A DNA stretch of 64,000 nucleotides. Origin: Megascapheus bottae (Eukaryota > Chordata > Mammalia > Rodentia > Geomyidae). The notes under the pieces were generated by a model. That model saw only the letters and a program-made list of their open reading frames with translations, was not told where the DNA came from and made no database searches. Location: contig JANJXV010000013.1 in assembly GCA_024803745.1 (NCBI GenBank), forward strand, positions 31,786,001 through 31,850,000, in the 5' to 3' direction. The translations under genes and the position numbers were made by a program. Of the stretch, positions 11,641 through 23,622 are shown in pieces (the first letter of the stretch is position 1; each line of letters starts with the position of its first letter).

Positions 11641-12029
11641 TATGGGTTAAACAACATCTGCAATTCAAAGAATGACCTATTTTATCTCGAGTTTTTCCAG
11701 AAAGTCTCTATCTTCTATTAAGATGTCAAGATGACTATGAGGACAAAATGACATTACTTACCACCCAGTAAGGTGGTATCACCAATGTGAGAAAAAGAAA
11801 ACAGGTGACTAGGAAAATGGAGGTGGGCAGGATTTTTGACTTTTAAATAGAAAACCCAGGAAAGGTCCAGTTAAGATTTTGAGCAAGTTTATCAACAATT
11901 GTGGAAGTTAACCATGAATAAATAACTAGGATAAATGGCCCCAAGACCAGAGTATGATAAGTCTATGAGGGACATAAAGAAGCTGGAACAGATATGTGAT
12001 GGGATGTTATAGAAATCAGAGGCAATGGG
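11641..12029. other. Unassigned intergenic sequence
   Basis: No gene seen. It may include more of the LTR-like element or its flank; the borders cannot be set by eye. Confidence 0.35.
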
Positions 12030-12420
12030 GCTACACCATACAGGACCTTATAGATGATGGCTTGGATTTCCTGTCTCTAAATGAGATGAAACGTCGTGGG
12101 GAATTTTGATAAGAAATAGTGGGACTGAACTTATCAAAAGATCCCTTTGACTTTTCTCCCCCCACCTTGGCTTTTCTATTTAAAAAACTGATGAAGGTGT
12201 CAAGGTAAATGCAGTGAGGTTGTAAAAATCCATTGCAATAATCCAGATAAAGGTACTTGTATCAGATAGAACTGGTAGAAGTTGAGAAGAGGATTTTAAA
12301 TCCATTTGCTAGGATTTGCTTGTGGATACTTTCCACTGAGGGAATGACGAATCAAGGAGAAGCCTACACTAAAAACTTTCATTTTTAGCTTAAGCAACCG
12401 AAAAGGAGAGGTTGAGATTA
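12030..12420 (+). mobile_element. Ancient mammalian interspersed repeat (class not assigned)
   Basis: CCTTATAGATGATGGCTTGG, GATCCCTTTGAC, ATTGCAATAATCCAG and TTAGCTTAAGCAACCG follow in the order of a well-known mammalian dispersed repeat that I can recognise but not name with confidence. Confidence 0.4.
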
Positions 12421-13604
12421 GGAACAGGTAGTTCTATCATCCCTAGCATTTCCCCCTCATTTTTGTGATCAAAAATGGTTTGCTACACCTAATTGTACAT
12501 TTCTATATTCTTGCCAGAGAAGATGGGGGAAACACCCGGTAAAGATCTTCTTTTTTGTTATATACACAATGTTTCCATCATAGTCCTTTGGCCAAAACTT
12601 TAATATCTAGCCTTAAGGTTGATAAAGAAATGTAGATTTCACCTGGATTGTCATGTTCCTCAGTCATGAGTTTATGTGTTCAGGTACCAAGAGAGAAATG
12701 GAATATGGATATTAAGAGGACCATCTAAAGTCTAGGTCACTGTATACATTGCCTTCCCAGCAGGCAGTTAGACCCCTAATTGCTGAATCTTTCTCCAGTT
12801 CTCTCACCTTCTTCTAAATAGTCCTCTCTTTAAGTTGTGAAACATTTTTCATAAATCCTACCCCAGCAATATGAATTGGAATACTAGTCCAAGTACAAGG
12901 TGTAACTTAGCTACTACACATTTCTAAAGCCAACAAACATCTGAATACTTACAATGATCAAGACCATATGATAGAGGCTGCGGAGGGGAAACCCCCAAAT
13001 CAGTAAGACATCATGCATTTCATCAAAGATCTCATGAAATGAAACTGCAGAAGAGAAAAGAACAGACACATATAATGAACTTCAATCAGTGGTAGAATTC
13101 AATTAAAGCAATAAGATGTAAGCAGTCAATTAGGAGAGATCGAGATATTTAGTAAACTGTAGATATCCGGGGAGTTAATATGAGTGAGCCATTGAAGACT
13201 GAGAAAAAATTCGCTAGACCAACAGACACAAGAAAGAGCAATTAAAGTCCAAACCACAGATGTACTGAATTGGTATGGGGTTGGGGGACAGGAAATATAT
13301 GTTCAAAGAATGATGAGCTGTCCAGTGGGCTGAGACATCACCCAGGTACATGGGGAGATGTAACATGATATGAAGTTGGAGTGATGGGTTAGGGTCAGAT
13401 GGTGACAGCTTAAAAATCTCTCATGAAAGTGTTTATAGTTCATTCTGCAGGTGTGAAGGAGACATTTGGGGTTCGTGAAGCAAGGGATTTCTAGATACAA
13501 CTTTGATTTGAGAGCAATTACTCTGGCATTGTGGTAGATTGGGGAGAGAGGGAAAAATGATTTTTATTCCTACTTTAGGGATAGTGCTTGTCCCCAAGTT
13601 TGTC
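12421..13604. other. Intergenic, no gene recognised
   Basis: No coding or RNA gene. The part near 13100-13200 may continue the ancient repeat at 12030-12420 (for example AAGCAGTCAATTAGGAGAG). Confidence 0.4.
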
Positions 13605-13619
13605 AACTGCTCACTTTTC

Positions 13620-13885
13620 TTTCTTTCTTTTTTTCGTATTGTATTTTATTTTCTGGGGTTACAGTTACATTCGTCAGGCAATGGGTGCATTATTTCTCTA
13701 ACCTTGATACTCCTTCTCATGTTTTTGTCCCCCTTTCTCTTCCCCAACCCTCTCTAATCATCTTGTTTTCCCCATTCCCTTCCCTATTTCAAATAAATCA
13801 ATAAGTATGTGTACAATATACCAGGTAACAAAGTCAGATACAGTAACCACATGAGATTAACCATAAGGGGGAAAAAAGAGAAAAG
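13620..13885 (-). mobile_element. L1 3' end, antisense, with 15-bp TSD
   Basis: 266 bp of L1 3' UTR antisense, from the A/T-rich 3' tail (TTTCGTATTGTATTTTATTT) through the pyrimidine tract to CATAAGGGGGAAAAAAGAG. Exact flanking repeats AACTGCTCACTTTTC lie at 13605-13619 and 13886-13900. Confidence 0.9.
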
Positions 13886-14140
13886 AACTGCTCACTTTTC
13901 AAACTGATGACTCCTCTCTCAATCTTCCCAGAATGTCCTAGACCCCTGAAATTTGATGATCTTTACTGACACAAATATACTCATTTTGCATACTTACATG
14001 GAAATTGAATATACTAGAAAGAACAAAGCCTAATGGAACTAAGAAAATATGGAATCTCAAGTCATTTGTCACAGTTCTTAGGAAAAGATGCATCCCCAAG
14101 CAGCAATCTCACTTTAACTGTAATAAAAAGTCATAATTTA

Positions 14141-14320
14141 GGGCTGGGAGCATAGGCTGGTAGTACAGTGCTCACCTAGCATGCATGAAGTCCTCGGTTC
14201 AATTCCTTGGTACCACATACACAGAATAGGCTGGAAATGGCACTGTGGTGCAAGTGGCAAAGTTTGTCCAAGGACAGTGCCCAGGTCCTGAGTTCAAGCT
14301 CCAGGACTGGAAAAAAAAAG
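14141..14320 (+). mobile_element. IDL-Geo-type SINE, diverged
   Basis: From GGGCTGGGAGCATAGGCTGG through CTAGCATGCATGAAGTCC to GGTCCTGAGTTCAAGCTCC and an A tail. A further ID-like scrap lies at 14335-14410. Confidence 0.8.
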
Positions 14321-14847
14321 TCAGAATTAGAAAAAGGAACATGGATCAATTAGTAGAGCTGAACGCGTACACAGGTCCTAAGTTCTAACACCAGTTCTGA
14401 AAAAAAAAAATCCGCCCCTCCCCCCAAATAACTCAACAGCAATATCCCTGTGGAATTTGATGGATCATTTGCCTGGTGATCAATACCAGGTCCCAGAGAA
14501 GTGAATAGTGAGTGCTCAGAAAACAAAATTCAGGACTAGTGGTAATATTATAAACTTCAGTATTAAGTGCTTTATCCACTGCTCTAAGCCACAGAAACTA
14601 CTCTTCACTTAGAATTTCATATTTACAAGTTTGGGGCCAGCTTCCAGGTGAGAACAGATGAAAAAATGTTAGTTAATATGGTATCACTTAAATACTTAAA
14701 GCTCAGTCAAAGCTTAGTTTTAAAACCTAATATTTTATAATCATCAGCACATTTCTACCTAATTACTTAGTTATGAAAATCTCATAAAGATGTGTAAGGT
14801 CACCTGATTGATTATTCACTGAAGACTCTTCAACTAAGTACCAAAGA

Positions 14848-14930
14848 GCCAGAAGTGAAGCTGTGGCTCAAGTGGTAGAGTTCTAGGTCAGACCCAGGCC
14901 CTTAAATTCAAGCCCCAGGCTTGGCATATA
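14848..14930 (+). mobile_element. Geo right-half SINE fragment
   Basis: GCCAGAAGTGAAGCTGTGGC, TCAAGTGGTAGAGTTCTAGG and TTCAAGCCCCAGGCTTGGC. The left half is missing. Confidence 0.7.
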
Positions 14931-15840
14931 TACAAAAGAAGTCAACTTGTCTAATGACAAAATCTTCAAATTCTTTGGTTTGACTTTATGAAAGATAGGA
15001 AGGCTTGCCTTGAGTTATCTTGGGCCAAAGAGCAATAAAATGTGTTATTTGTACCATCACTCAATAAAGGAGGTGAGGTCAAGGTGAAACCTATTCTTAA
15101 AATGTTTGTAGTTCAGTAAAACAACCATTACTTTCTTAGTACTCTACTACTCTTAATGTTCTTGATACTAATTTAGACTATATAGAAAAATTAGCTCCTT
15201 GTTCCGAAATATAATCAACAGGATGTCAGTATTTGAACTTATAGGGAAGGGAAGAAAGGATGACACATAGAAAAGCCTCTCAGCTGCTTTGTTCACCTCA
15301 CATCTGGAACTCACTGAGCAGGAAATACCTACTGAAGCTCAAATGATTACTCTGCTGCCTGTGTTTGCTATAGAGGCTTCTCCTAGCCAGGGCCAGTAAT
15401 CATTGACAAGCCATACAGAGAGGCCCTTGACAAAGTTTGGAAATAAATTGCCCTGACAAAAAATGAACCAAATCTTAGCCATACATTTCCCTGACAGTAG
15501 CCACAAGAGAAAACCTAGTTCTCGTAAAGACATTTGCCCTGTCTTAGGGTCTGCTGTCTTCCTAGAGCCAAACCCCTGGAGTAAGTCCATAATTCAAATC
15601 ACAGGAAGCCTTTCTGCTCTTCAAGTACCAATTCATTCTTAAGTACGTATTGCTTGAGACAGTGTGTACACTCAAAGGAAGAGCTAGTAGTTGTAATAAT
15701 AGTAACAAACTTGGGCAAAACACTTCTTGGTCAACAAGGCCTTCTCTCATTTCTATTTGTTCTCTGTAGGAGATAAACTGAAATTGTAAACAAACTATGA
15801 TCCATGTTCTCAGAGTGCTCCTCCCACATACTCCTTCTCC
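14931..15840. other. Intergenic, nothing recognised
   Basis: No gene or clear repeat seen. Minus-strand open frames at 15339-15590 and 15562-15750 overlap each other and show no family similarity, so I treat them as chance. Confidence 0.45.
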
Positions 15841-15841
15841 C

Positions 15842-15935
15842 TTTTTTTTCTTGGTGGTGCTGGGGATTGAAACCTGCAGTCTGCATGCATGTGCAGCAAG
15901 TGTTCTGTCACTGAGCTATGTTTCTAGACCTCAAG
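15842..15935 (-). mobile_element. ID-like SINE fragment, antisense
   Basis: T-rich start, then TGGTGCTGGGGATTGAAACC (antisense B box), GCATGCATGTGCAGCAAGTG and CACTGAGCTATGTTTCTAG, as in an antisense ID element. Confidence 0.6.
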
Positions 15936-16396
15936 TTTAACCAAGCAATACTACATTCTGGTTTCATATTTTTGCACAAACTAGTCATGACAGTTGCTTA
16001 TCTAAGGATGTACAAGTATCATAAAGTCTGTAGTTGTAGAATCTTTCTAGTGTAGGAGCTATATGGATGCTATGTACTTAAAATAGGGCTGGCATGAGCT
16101 GAGAGGTACTTATAGCGTAAACAGATACTACAAACCTGGTATGAAAAACATGTTTAAAGAGCATCTCCATAATGACTATAGATAGAAAGATTGTTTATAT
16201 ATACATATATACATATACTGATATTGAAATACTGTTTAGTGAGTAAACTGTACTATTAAATTAATTTCATCAGTATTGTTGTATCTGTGCTAGTACTGGG
16301 ATTTGAACTTAGGGCCTCCTGTTTATGTTTAGCTTTTTTTACTCAAAGCTCATGTTGTACCATTTTCATACCTCCACTTTTCTACCTTGGACATTT

Positions 16397-16728
16397 TTTA
16401 ATATATTTTTATTGTAATTAATAGAAGGGTTACATTATATTCACCAGATAGAAGATGCATTACTTCACAAACATTGATACCCTTTCTCATGTCTTGGTCC
16501 CCATTTCCCTCCCCCCACCCCCCATCTTGTTTTCCCCCCTTTCCTATCCAATTTCAAATAACCAAATACTCATTTAGCCAATATATCAGATAACAAAGTG
16601 AAATACTGTAACAATATGAGATAACCAAGGGACAGCAAAAGAGATGAGAGATAACATAATACATTAAGGACAACAATCACTCATTATATGGCTTTTGTTT
16701 TATATCCTAGAGGTCCTTTCATTTAGCG
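16397..16728 (-). mobile_element. L1 3' end, antisense, with 14-bp TSD
   Basis: 332 bp, nearly the same L1 3' UTR segment as at 4163-4492. The duplication TACCTTGGACATTT lies at 16383-16396 and 16729-16742. The short length and the TSD fit a 5'-truncated insertion. Confidence 0.88.
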
Positions 16729-16746
16729 TACCTTGGACATTTGGGG

Positions 16747-16939
16747 TTTTTTTTGCCAGTCCTGGGCTCGAGCTCAGGGCCTGAGCACTGTCCTTGGACT
16801 TTCTCAAGGCTAGAGCTCTACCACTTGAGCCTCAGCACCACTTCTGACCTTTTTCTATGTATGTGGTACCAAGGAATCGAACCTGGGTCTTTGTGCATGC
16901 TAGGCAAGCACTCTACCACTAGGCCAAACTCCTGGTCCT
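16747..16939 (-). mobile_element. IDL-Geo-type SINE, antisense, beside L1
   Basis: Starts TTTTTTTTGCCAGTCCTGGG and ends CTAGGCCAAACTCCTGGTCC. The flanks share TTGGACATTT, so it used the downstream copy of the neighbouring L1 TSD as its own target. Confidence 0.9.
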
Positions 16940-19825
16940 ACACTTTGGACATTTTTAAGTGAGGCTACTGAGCAATTTAGTCATATATCTGGCTTCCCTT
17001 GTAGTCCTATACAGTGCCACTTGCAGGTGAGTTAGTTTTGCCTTCCTTAAATCTTCCTCTATTATTAAGAGGGCGTGTCTCAGCCAGCTGGACAATCGTG
17101 AGAATCATTCACAAAGGATCTAAGAAATAGACAACTTGTCCAGATAAATGACTGATTATTCTCTTTCCTCTGCTCCAAGTCACAAGGAATGAAGCCCTTT
17201 CCATGGAAAAAAATGCCCTTGGCCTTGAGGGATAGAAAATGGGCCACAGAAGAGATATCTAAGGCTCATGGAGTCTCCAGAGAAAATTCTATGGTAGCTA
17301 TATATCTCATAAGACTAAGATCTAGCTGGACAGAAAGGTAATTAGCCCTTACCACAACACTCAGAGATTGACTTCTACTCTAATCAATCTGCCTAAGAAA
17401 TGTGCAACCTGAAAATTTTTTTTAGAGCCTAGGTGTTTATTCTATGGCAAGGCTCTAAGGTTGGTTTATATAGATTAAATTTATTCCCCAGGAGTTCTTG
17501 GCACTTGATCCTATTTAACTCCTAAGACCTCCATAGGTCTTCCTTCATGAACTTATCTTCCTACTCTCTCCCTTTTCCTAGTCAGAGTATCCTCCTTCAA
17601 GACTAAGTCAAAGAACTGAGTGTATATATCCCTAGTGGTACTGTGCAAGGCCCTGGGTTCCAACACTCAGCACGGAAAATACAAAACAAAGCCCTTAAGA
17701 TCAATGACCTCATCAGCCCTCTATTTAGAATCTCCTGTAAACCTCAGTGTAAAATCATCTATCCTATAAGTCTAAATCACTACTTGATCACGTCTTTTCT
17801 TTCCTTCTTATAACTCACTCAAGTCTTGACCGTGACTTGTTCTTGACTTTTCCTTTTAACTATGATATTCTTCTCTTATTTAACGAAATGGATCATTACC
17901 TTATCTCCTTTAAACTTTTCTGAAATTTCCCTTAGCATGGTCTCCCTAGCACCTACTTAAATGAGCAACCTGCCTTCTGCAAAATCCAATTTCCTTTATT
18001 TACTCTGTACTGGGAAACATCTATCTAGTTACTACTTGTCCTGGGCAGAGACTATGAATATGTCTTGTTTATTGATATTTTCCCAAAAATCCCAAACAGG
18101 GATTGATTCTCAATAATTATGTTTTTCATAAATGAAGGGAGTCATATATGTCTGCCCTCTTTCCCCAACTCTCCACAATTACCTTTCCAAGGCAACTTTA
18201 CATCACGCCTTATTAGGAAGACTCCAGGAGCATCTTACCTTATTATCTCTCTGTTCTTCACACTTTTCTAAGTCCTACCTGGTCTTGCCATTATGGTTGA
18301 AAGGATTGTAAAATTCAAAAATTCAGGATTCAAAATTAAGCTTGTAATTTGATTCTTGATGGAACAGCAGTGCTAGATGTGGACTTCAGAGATTGATTAG
18401 GTTTTGTAGGCAGTCCTCAAGAAGGGAGTAAATACCTATTAAGGGGCTTTCAAGAGCATGCCTGATCTCTGTCCTGCCACGAGAACTCACAGCATTCATC
18501 TCATCTGTAGGATATGGAATCAAGGCATCAAGTTGAATCAGAACAAGAACTCACCAGATATGGTTGGATCTACCATTTCATCGATACTGGACTTTCCAGC
18601 TTCCAGAACGCGGAGAAATGTCTTTTCATTGCTTACAAACTAGCTAGTCTGAAGCATTCTGTTGTATGAGCAGAAACAAGTGAAGATATTTGCCTGCAGT
18701 CAAATTCAGTAACACACAAATAATTAAGCACATTCTGGTGTATAAACAGTTTAGGGTGGGATTCTTTAACAAGTCTCAAAGGCACAGTTATTCTACTAAG
18801 GAATAATTAAGCCTGTATGAAATGGAGAATTGTTGAAAACTTTTAGTAAGTGGCATTTTAGCTATTCATTCTTCTCAATTCTTGGAGTCTGTTTTCTCAG
18901 AATCACTTTATGTAGTCATAAAAACAAACTAGTTGGTTTGCATTATCAGACCTTGAGGGGATGCTGTTGAGAAATAGCTTGACTATAAATATTACACATT
19001 TTTTTTAAAAAAAGACATATAAAGATCATCTATTTTAATACCTTGTGCATCTTTTCACAAAGTTGAAACTTTGTTTGGTTACTAATGGGTAAGAAATGGC
19101 CTAAAAGTAGTAACAAAAGAAGGTTTTTTTTTTTTTTCTGTAGCTAGGTGAACTAGCTTTCTTCTGTCAAAGAATGACAGTAGTCAAATGTGATGTCTTT
19201 CTTTTGTGCATAATTGTCACAAAACCTTTTTCAGGACTATTATGGTGCTTAACTTTTTATTATTAATAAATAGTATCATGAATTTAATTTTTTCATTATT
19301 ATGATCAATGCATTAACACATATTTCTATAGGCATTTTTTTAGTCTTCAGCTATTTGTAAGCGTTGGAAATATGAAATTTCTGTGTCAAAACAATTGAAC
19401 AAATGGACGATTAACAGCGCTGTCTTGATCAGAGGTGGGGGAAATTTTAACATTGGAAGAATAATGGCTATTGTTGACTAAGACATGTGGATACAAAATG
19501 ACATGAGAAAAGAGAAAACACAGCAAAACAAAAACTTGGTTACTCACAGAAGTGACAATTTCAATAACTATTGGACATATGCAATAGTGATTAAAAAGAA
19601 AGAAGTACATATTATTTCATTGTAACTATAAATACAGTGCACTTGTAATTGTCAGAATGGAAAAAAGATTTTTTTTAAATTAGAAAATACAACTGATCAT
19701 TGTGAAGTAAATAACACAATCACCTTACTTATAATGTATAATGAAATAAGAGTGCATACCTTCTACATTTTTCCTGTGCTTCATTTGTAGGCTCTGTCCC
19801 ATTTTGGGGGGGTCATACATTCGTT
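16940..19825. other. Intergenic stretch, no gene recognised
   Basis: The only repeat I can name is an ID-like plus-strand scrap at 17612-17690 (CCCTAGTGGTACTGTGCAAG, CCCTGGGTTCCAACACTCAG). No splice-flanked coding segment was found. Confidence 0.5.
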
Positions 19826-19841
19826 TAGAAGTATATGGCAA

Positions 19842-20339
19842 ATATAATGAGTGATTGTTTTCCTTAATGTACTGTTTTCTCTCATCTCTCTTGCTGTCTC
19901 ATATTGTTACAATATTTTACCTTGTTATCTGATATATTGTATATATGCGTATTTGGTTATTTGAAATAGATTAGGGGGGCCGGGAGTTTGGCCTAGTGGT
20001 TAAAGTGCTTGCCTAGCATGCATGAAGACCCGGGTTCGATTCCTCGGTACCACACACATAGAAAAAAGCCGGAAGTGGTGCTGAGGCTCAAGTGGTAGAG
20101 CTCTAGCCTTGAGAAAGTCCAAGGACAGTGCTCAAGCCCTGAGCTCAAGCCCAGGACTGGCAAAAAAAAAAAAAAATAGATTAGGGAAGGGGGGAAAACA
20201 AGATGAGGGGTGGGGTGGGGGAAGGGAAATGGGGACCAAGACATGAGAAAGGGTATCAATGTTTGTGAAGTAATGCACCTTCTATATGGGGAATATAATG
20301 TAACCATTCTAATAATTACAATAAAAATATATGAAGAAA
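19842..20339 (+). mobile_element. L1 3' end with 15-bp TSD and nested SINE
   Basis: Starts AATATAATGAGTGATTG-like, with the L1 3' UTR order (TCTCATCTCTCTTGCTG, TTGGTTATTTGAAATAG, purine tract, AATGTTTGTGAAGTAATGC, AATAAAAATATATG). The TSD AGAAGTATATGGCAA lies at about 19827-19841 and 20340-20354. An IDL-Geo SINE interrupts it at the start of the purine tract. Confidence 0.9.
19977..20173 (+). mobile_element. IDL-Geo-type SINE, near consensus, with TSD
   Basis: Near-consensus copy (GTTTGGCCTAGTGG as A-box region, GGGTTCGATTCC as B box, A15 tail). The TSD AAATAGATTAGGG is present on both sides, at 19964-19976 and just after the A tail. It is younger than the L1 it sits in. Confidence 0.92.
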
Positions 20340-20353
20340 AGAAGTATATGGCA

Positions 20354-20467
20354 ATTTTTGTCAAAATTTCAACCTTGGTCTCATGATTTTTTGTGATCAT
20401 TCTGGTATTTATTTTTGTCAAAATTTCAACCTTGGTCTCATGATTTTTTGTGATCATTCTGGTATTT
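20354..20467 (+). repeat. Perfect 57-bp tandem duplication
   Basis: Unit starting ATTTTTGTCAAAATTTCAAC, copies 20354-20410 and 20411-20467. I see no difference between the copies. It begins at the last base of the neighbouring L1's downstream TSD. Confidence 0.9.
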
Positions 20468-20739
20468 AATTTTGCTCAATCCTTCTGTGTGCTTGGAATC
20501 AGCTAAACACACCCATTCTTGTAAACTTATCCTCGTGCTAGTGCATGTAGACAGCAAGAGAGAAAATTAGAGCATGCTATATTTAAGATATAGAAAAAAA
20601 ATTAAAGCCTCCAGTCTTTTCACTTATCATGCCCCATCAATAGTTGGTCAAATGATCACCGTAGATTCTTGTCCTTATGCAACCATTCTCATTCTGGGCT
20701 GTTAGACTTCGAATGATTTTTGATTAAGTAAAACGTACT

Positions 20740-21355
20740 TATTTCCTTCAACTACTGCCAAAACAAATTTCCACCGGTTGGGTGGCCTAAAACAGCAGAA
20801 ATACACTCTCTCATACTTCTAAAGGGAAGACATCTCAAATCAAGCTTTTGATAGAGTTGTTTCACCCAGAAAACAGAGCAAGAACCTGTGCCTCAGGCTG
20901 TTTTCAGGAGACCTTGACATTCATTTGCATGTTAGTTGTGTCATTCCATTCTCTGATGATGTCATTACAGAGTAGCTTCTTGGTATGTTTGTCTGGGCTT
21001 CTCACTTTTTTTTAATAAGAATGTCAGGTACTAGGGAATGGAAAGGGGAGGGGGCGGAACAAGATGATTGGCAGGGGGTGGAAGAAGGAAAATGGGGACA
21101 AAAACATGAGAAGGGGTATCAATGCTCAAGAAGTAATGTACCCACTACCTGATGAATGTAACTGTACACATTACCCCAACAATTAAATATAATTAAAAGT
21201 ATAAAATACCAAAATAAGAATGTCAGGTACATTGAATGAAGAGCCCACCCTACTCTCAAATACATTCATATTAATAATCATATTTTAGTGGCCCCATTTC
21301 CAAATAGGGTCACATTTCAAGGTACTGAAAATTGTGTCTTGAATAATTTTCTTAC
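20740..21355 (+). mobile_element. Ancient repeat split by L1 insertion (class not assigned)
   Basis: GGTTGGGTGGCCTAAAACAG and GGCCCCATTTCCAAATAGGG follow in the order of a common mammalian dispersed repeat (GGGTGGCTTAAACAACAG ... CCAAATA.GGTCACATT). The L1 3' end at 21032-21212 breaks it. Confidence 0.45.
21032..21212 (+). mobile_element. Short L1 3' end with 18-bp TSD
   Basis: 181 bp containing only the purine tract and terminal part of the L1 3' UTR (AAGAAGTAATGTACCCACTA ... AATTAAATATAATTAAAAG). The exact TSD AATAAGAATGTCAGGTAC lies at 21014-21031 and 21213-21230. Confidence 0.92.
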
Positions 21356-22260
21356 AGAATGAAATTCAGCCAACGGTACAACAAGCCACCATAGCCACTG
21401 CTTATGAACTTCCTGAATTTGGTGTCATGTTCTCTAGCTTGATTTACTTTGGAAGATACTAGGAAGAGAAAACGGTAACCAAACAGGCACCAATGAGAGT
21501 TAGAAATCATGCAAGCAATTGATCCCAACCATTTCAAAATTTCCACCAATGAACTTCAGTGCCTTTACTTGACCTTATGTGTTCCATTTGAATTTAAAGT
21601 CTTTCATGGATCTTCTTGGACTTCCAGTAGCTATCTCTACTCTTGAGGCATTTAATCAATCTACAGATTGATTTATTCTTGTCTTCTTGTAAGAACCCTA
21701 ATCATTCCCTTTCCTGTGCTCTCCTCATCTCTCACAATACCAAAGCCACCATTTTTAATTATCATTTGAAGTAGTCATTTCCTTTTGTCAATTAAAGAAG
21801 CAAACCTGTTGTTTGATTTGGTAGGTGGGTAACATCCATAACCTTTAAATCTTAAAGAATTTCTGAATTAGTTGTATCAACAAAATGCCTCAGTGGGAGA
21901 GACATGGGAACAATCCTAACACTAACAAAACAAAACTCCCATTCACTAATATCAGGATGAATACCTGTGAATGGTCAAGACACCAACTTTTCTAAACATT
22001 TGTTTTAGTATGTAGAATAGCTTTTCTTTTGCAAACTTCTTAAAATGAGTAAACAAGATATTTTTTATGAGGTGCTCACAAGAAATACTAGCCCAACATC
22101 AGCGGTTATTTCAAGATGACTTTCAGTGAGTGCTGCTACTTTCTTCCTGACAAAAGTCTACAACTGTGTATTATCCCCTAAACACATTGACCATTTGAGA
22201 AACAATATTTAATTATTCTACAAATAATCATGGTGAGTATTTATAAGAATCACATAAAGA
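21356..22260. other. Intergenic, nothing recognised
   Basis: No gene, RNA or clear repeat identified. Confidence 0.45.
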
Positions 22261-22261
22261 G

Positions 22262-22440
22262 GGGCCAGGAGTTTGGCCTAGTGGTAGAGTACTTGCCTAC
22301 CATGCACAAAGGCCCAGGTTTGATTCCTTGGTACCACATAAATAGAAAAAAAAAAAAAAAGGCTAGAAGTGGTCCTGTAGTTCAAGTGGTAGAGCTCTAG
22401 CCTTGAGTTCAAGCCCCACAACTGGCAAAAAAAATAAATA
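22262..22440 (+). mobile_element. IDL-Geo-type SINE with TSD
   Basis: GGCCAGGAGTTTGGCCTAGTGG through CTAGCCTTGAGTTCAAGCC. The right half lacks the usual AAAGTCCAAGGACAGTGCTC block. The TSD AAGAATCACAT is at 22245-22255 and 22445-22455. Confidence 0.9.
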
Positions 22441-22484
22441 AAGAAAGAATCACATTAGTAATAACGTTCAATCACACAAATGGT

Positions 22485-22690
22485 ACCTGAAAGCCAAGCA
22501 CTAGTGGTTCACATATGTAATCCTAGATACTTAGGAGGCTGAAATATGCAAGGCCATAGTTAAAAGTGATCTAGAAAAGTTTGCTAGATTCCCACTCCAA
22601 AATAACCAGAGAAAAGAAGGACTGCCTGCATGGCTTTAGTGGTAGAAAGCTAGTAAGTGAGACTCTGAGTTCAAATTCCAGTACAAATTC
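22485..22690 (+). mobile_element. Diverged 7SL/B1-like + Geo SINE
   Basis: GGTTCACATATGTAATCCTAG and ACTTAGGAGGCTGA mark the left half; GGCTTTAGTGGTAGAAAGC the right. Confidence 0.6.
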
Positions 22691-23430
22691 CAGAAACAAA
22701 GAAACTTGGATACAATTTTTATCAATCTCATCATTTTCAGATGAGAAATTAGTCTTAGAATGAGTGAAATATTTATCTATAGCTACATAGTTAAATATTC
22801 ACAGAACATGAAAGGCAGCTTTTTGTTTTGATTTTGAGCTTGAAAGAATTTCATGCTTTTAATTGAGACTTTGAACATTGTAGAAATTATTTCAAACAAT
22901 TGTAAGCAATAAATGTGTTCTTAATTGATTTGGCAGTGAAATACAAAGTTTTCAATCTGAAATAAGATGTAAAAATAAAAATATGTAGGCCAAGCTCCAC
23001 TTTCAATTCTCTTATACTGTATTTGAAGGCCATACATTCTATTGGCAATATCTTGTGTGGTGATTCAATAGAAGTGTGTGTTTTGGATTTTTATGTATAG
23101 GGGTTCTTAGATAACTTTGAAGGAAAGCTATGGGAAAATATGCTGATGCCTTCCATATAAAGATGTTCTGAGGATGAAAAGATCAGTGCCTGGTACCTCA
23201 TTATTTCCTCAGCCATGTATCTAGGACTCCTCAGTGTCTGTTATTTTTTAACACATCTGGAAACTAGCACTAATACTAATTCATGCCATCATGAGTACAC
23301 TCTATAAAAGTTTGTGGAGCTTATTTATTGTGCGGTGTTCAGTTGTAAGAATTCAGATTCAGATTAGAGTATGGATTTACTTATACATTTGTTTGCATGT
23401 TTCTACACCATCCTAAATTATTCAAATTCT
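22691..23430. other. Intergenic, nothing recognised
   Basis: No gene or repeat identified by eye. Confidence 0.4.
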
Positions 23431-23431
23431 T

Positions 23432-23622
23432 TTTTGCTAGTCCTGGGGCTTGAATTCAGGGACTGAGCAATATCCTTGGGCTTTCTCAAGGCTAGACCTC
23501 TACCACTTGAGCCACAGCACCACTTCTGACTTTTTCTATGTATGTGGCTACTGAGGATTCAAACCCTGGTCTTTGTGAATGCTAGATAAGCACTTTACTA
23601 CTTGGCCAAACTCCTTGCCTCA
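23432..23622 (-). mobile_element. IDL-Geo-type SINE, antisense
   Basis: TTTTTTGCTAGTCCTGGGGC through CACTTGAGCCACAGCACC to GGCCAAACTCCTTGCC. Confidence 0.87.

Noticed and set aside
19993..20457. 154-codon minus-strand frame
   Set aside because: It runs through a SINE, L1 3' UTR and the 57-bp tandem duplication; the repeated peptide at its start is the duplication.
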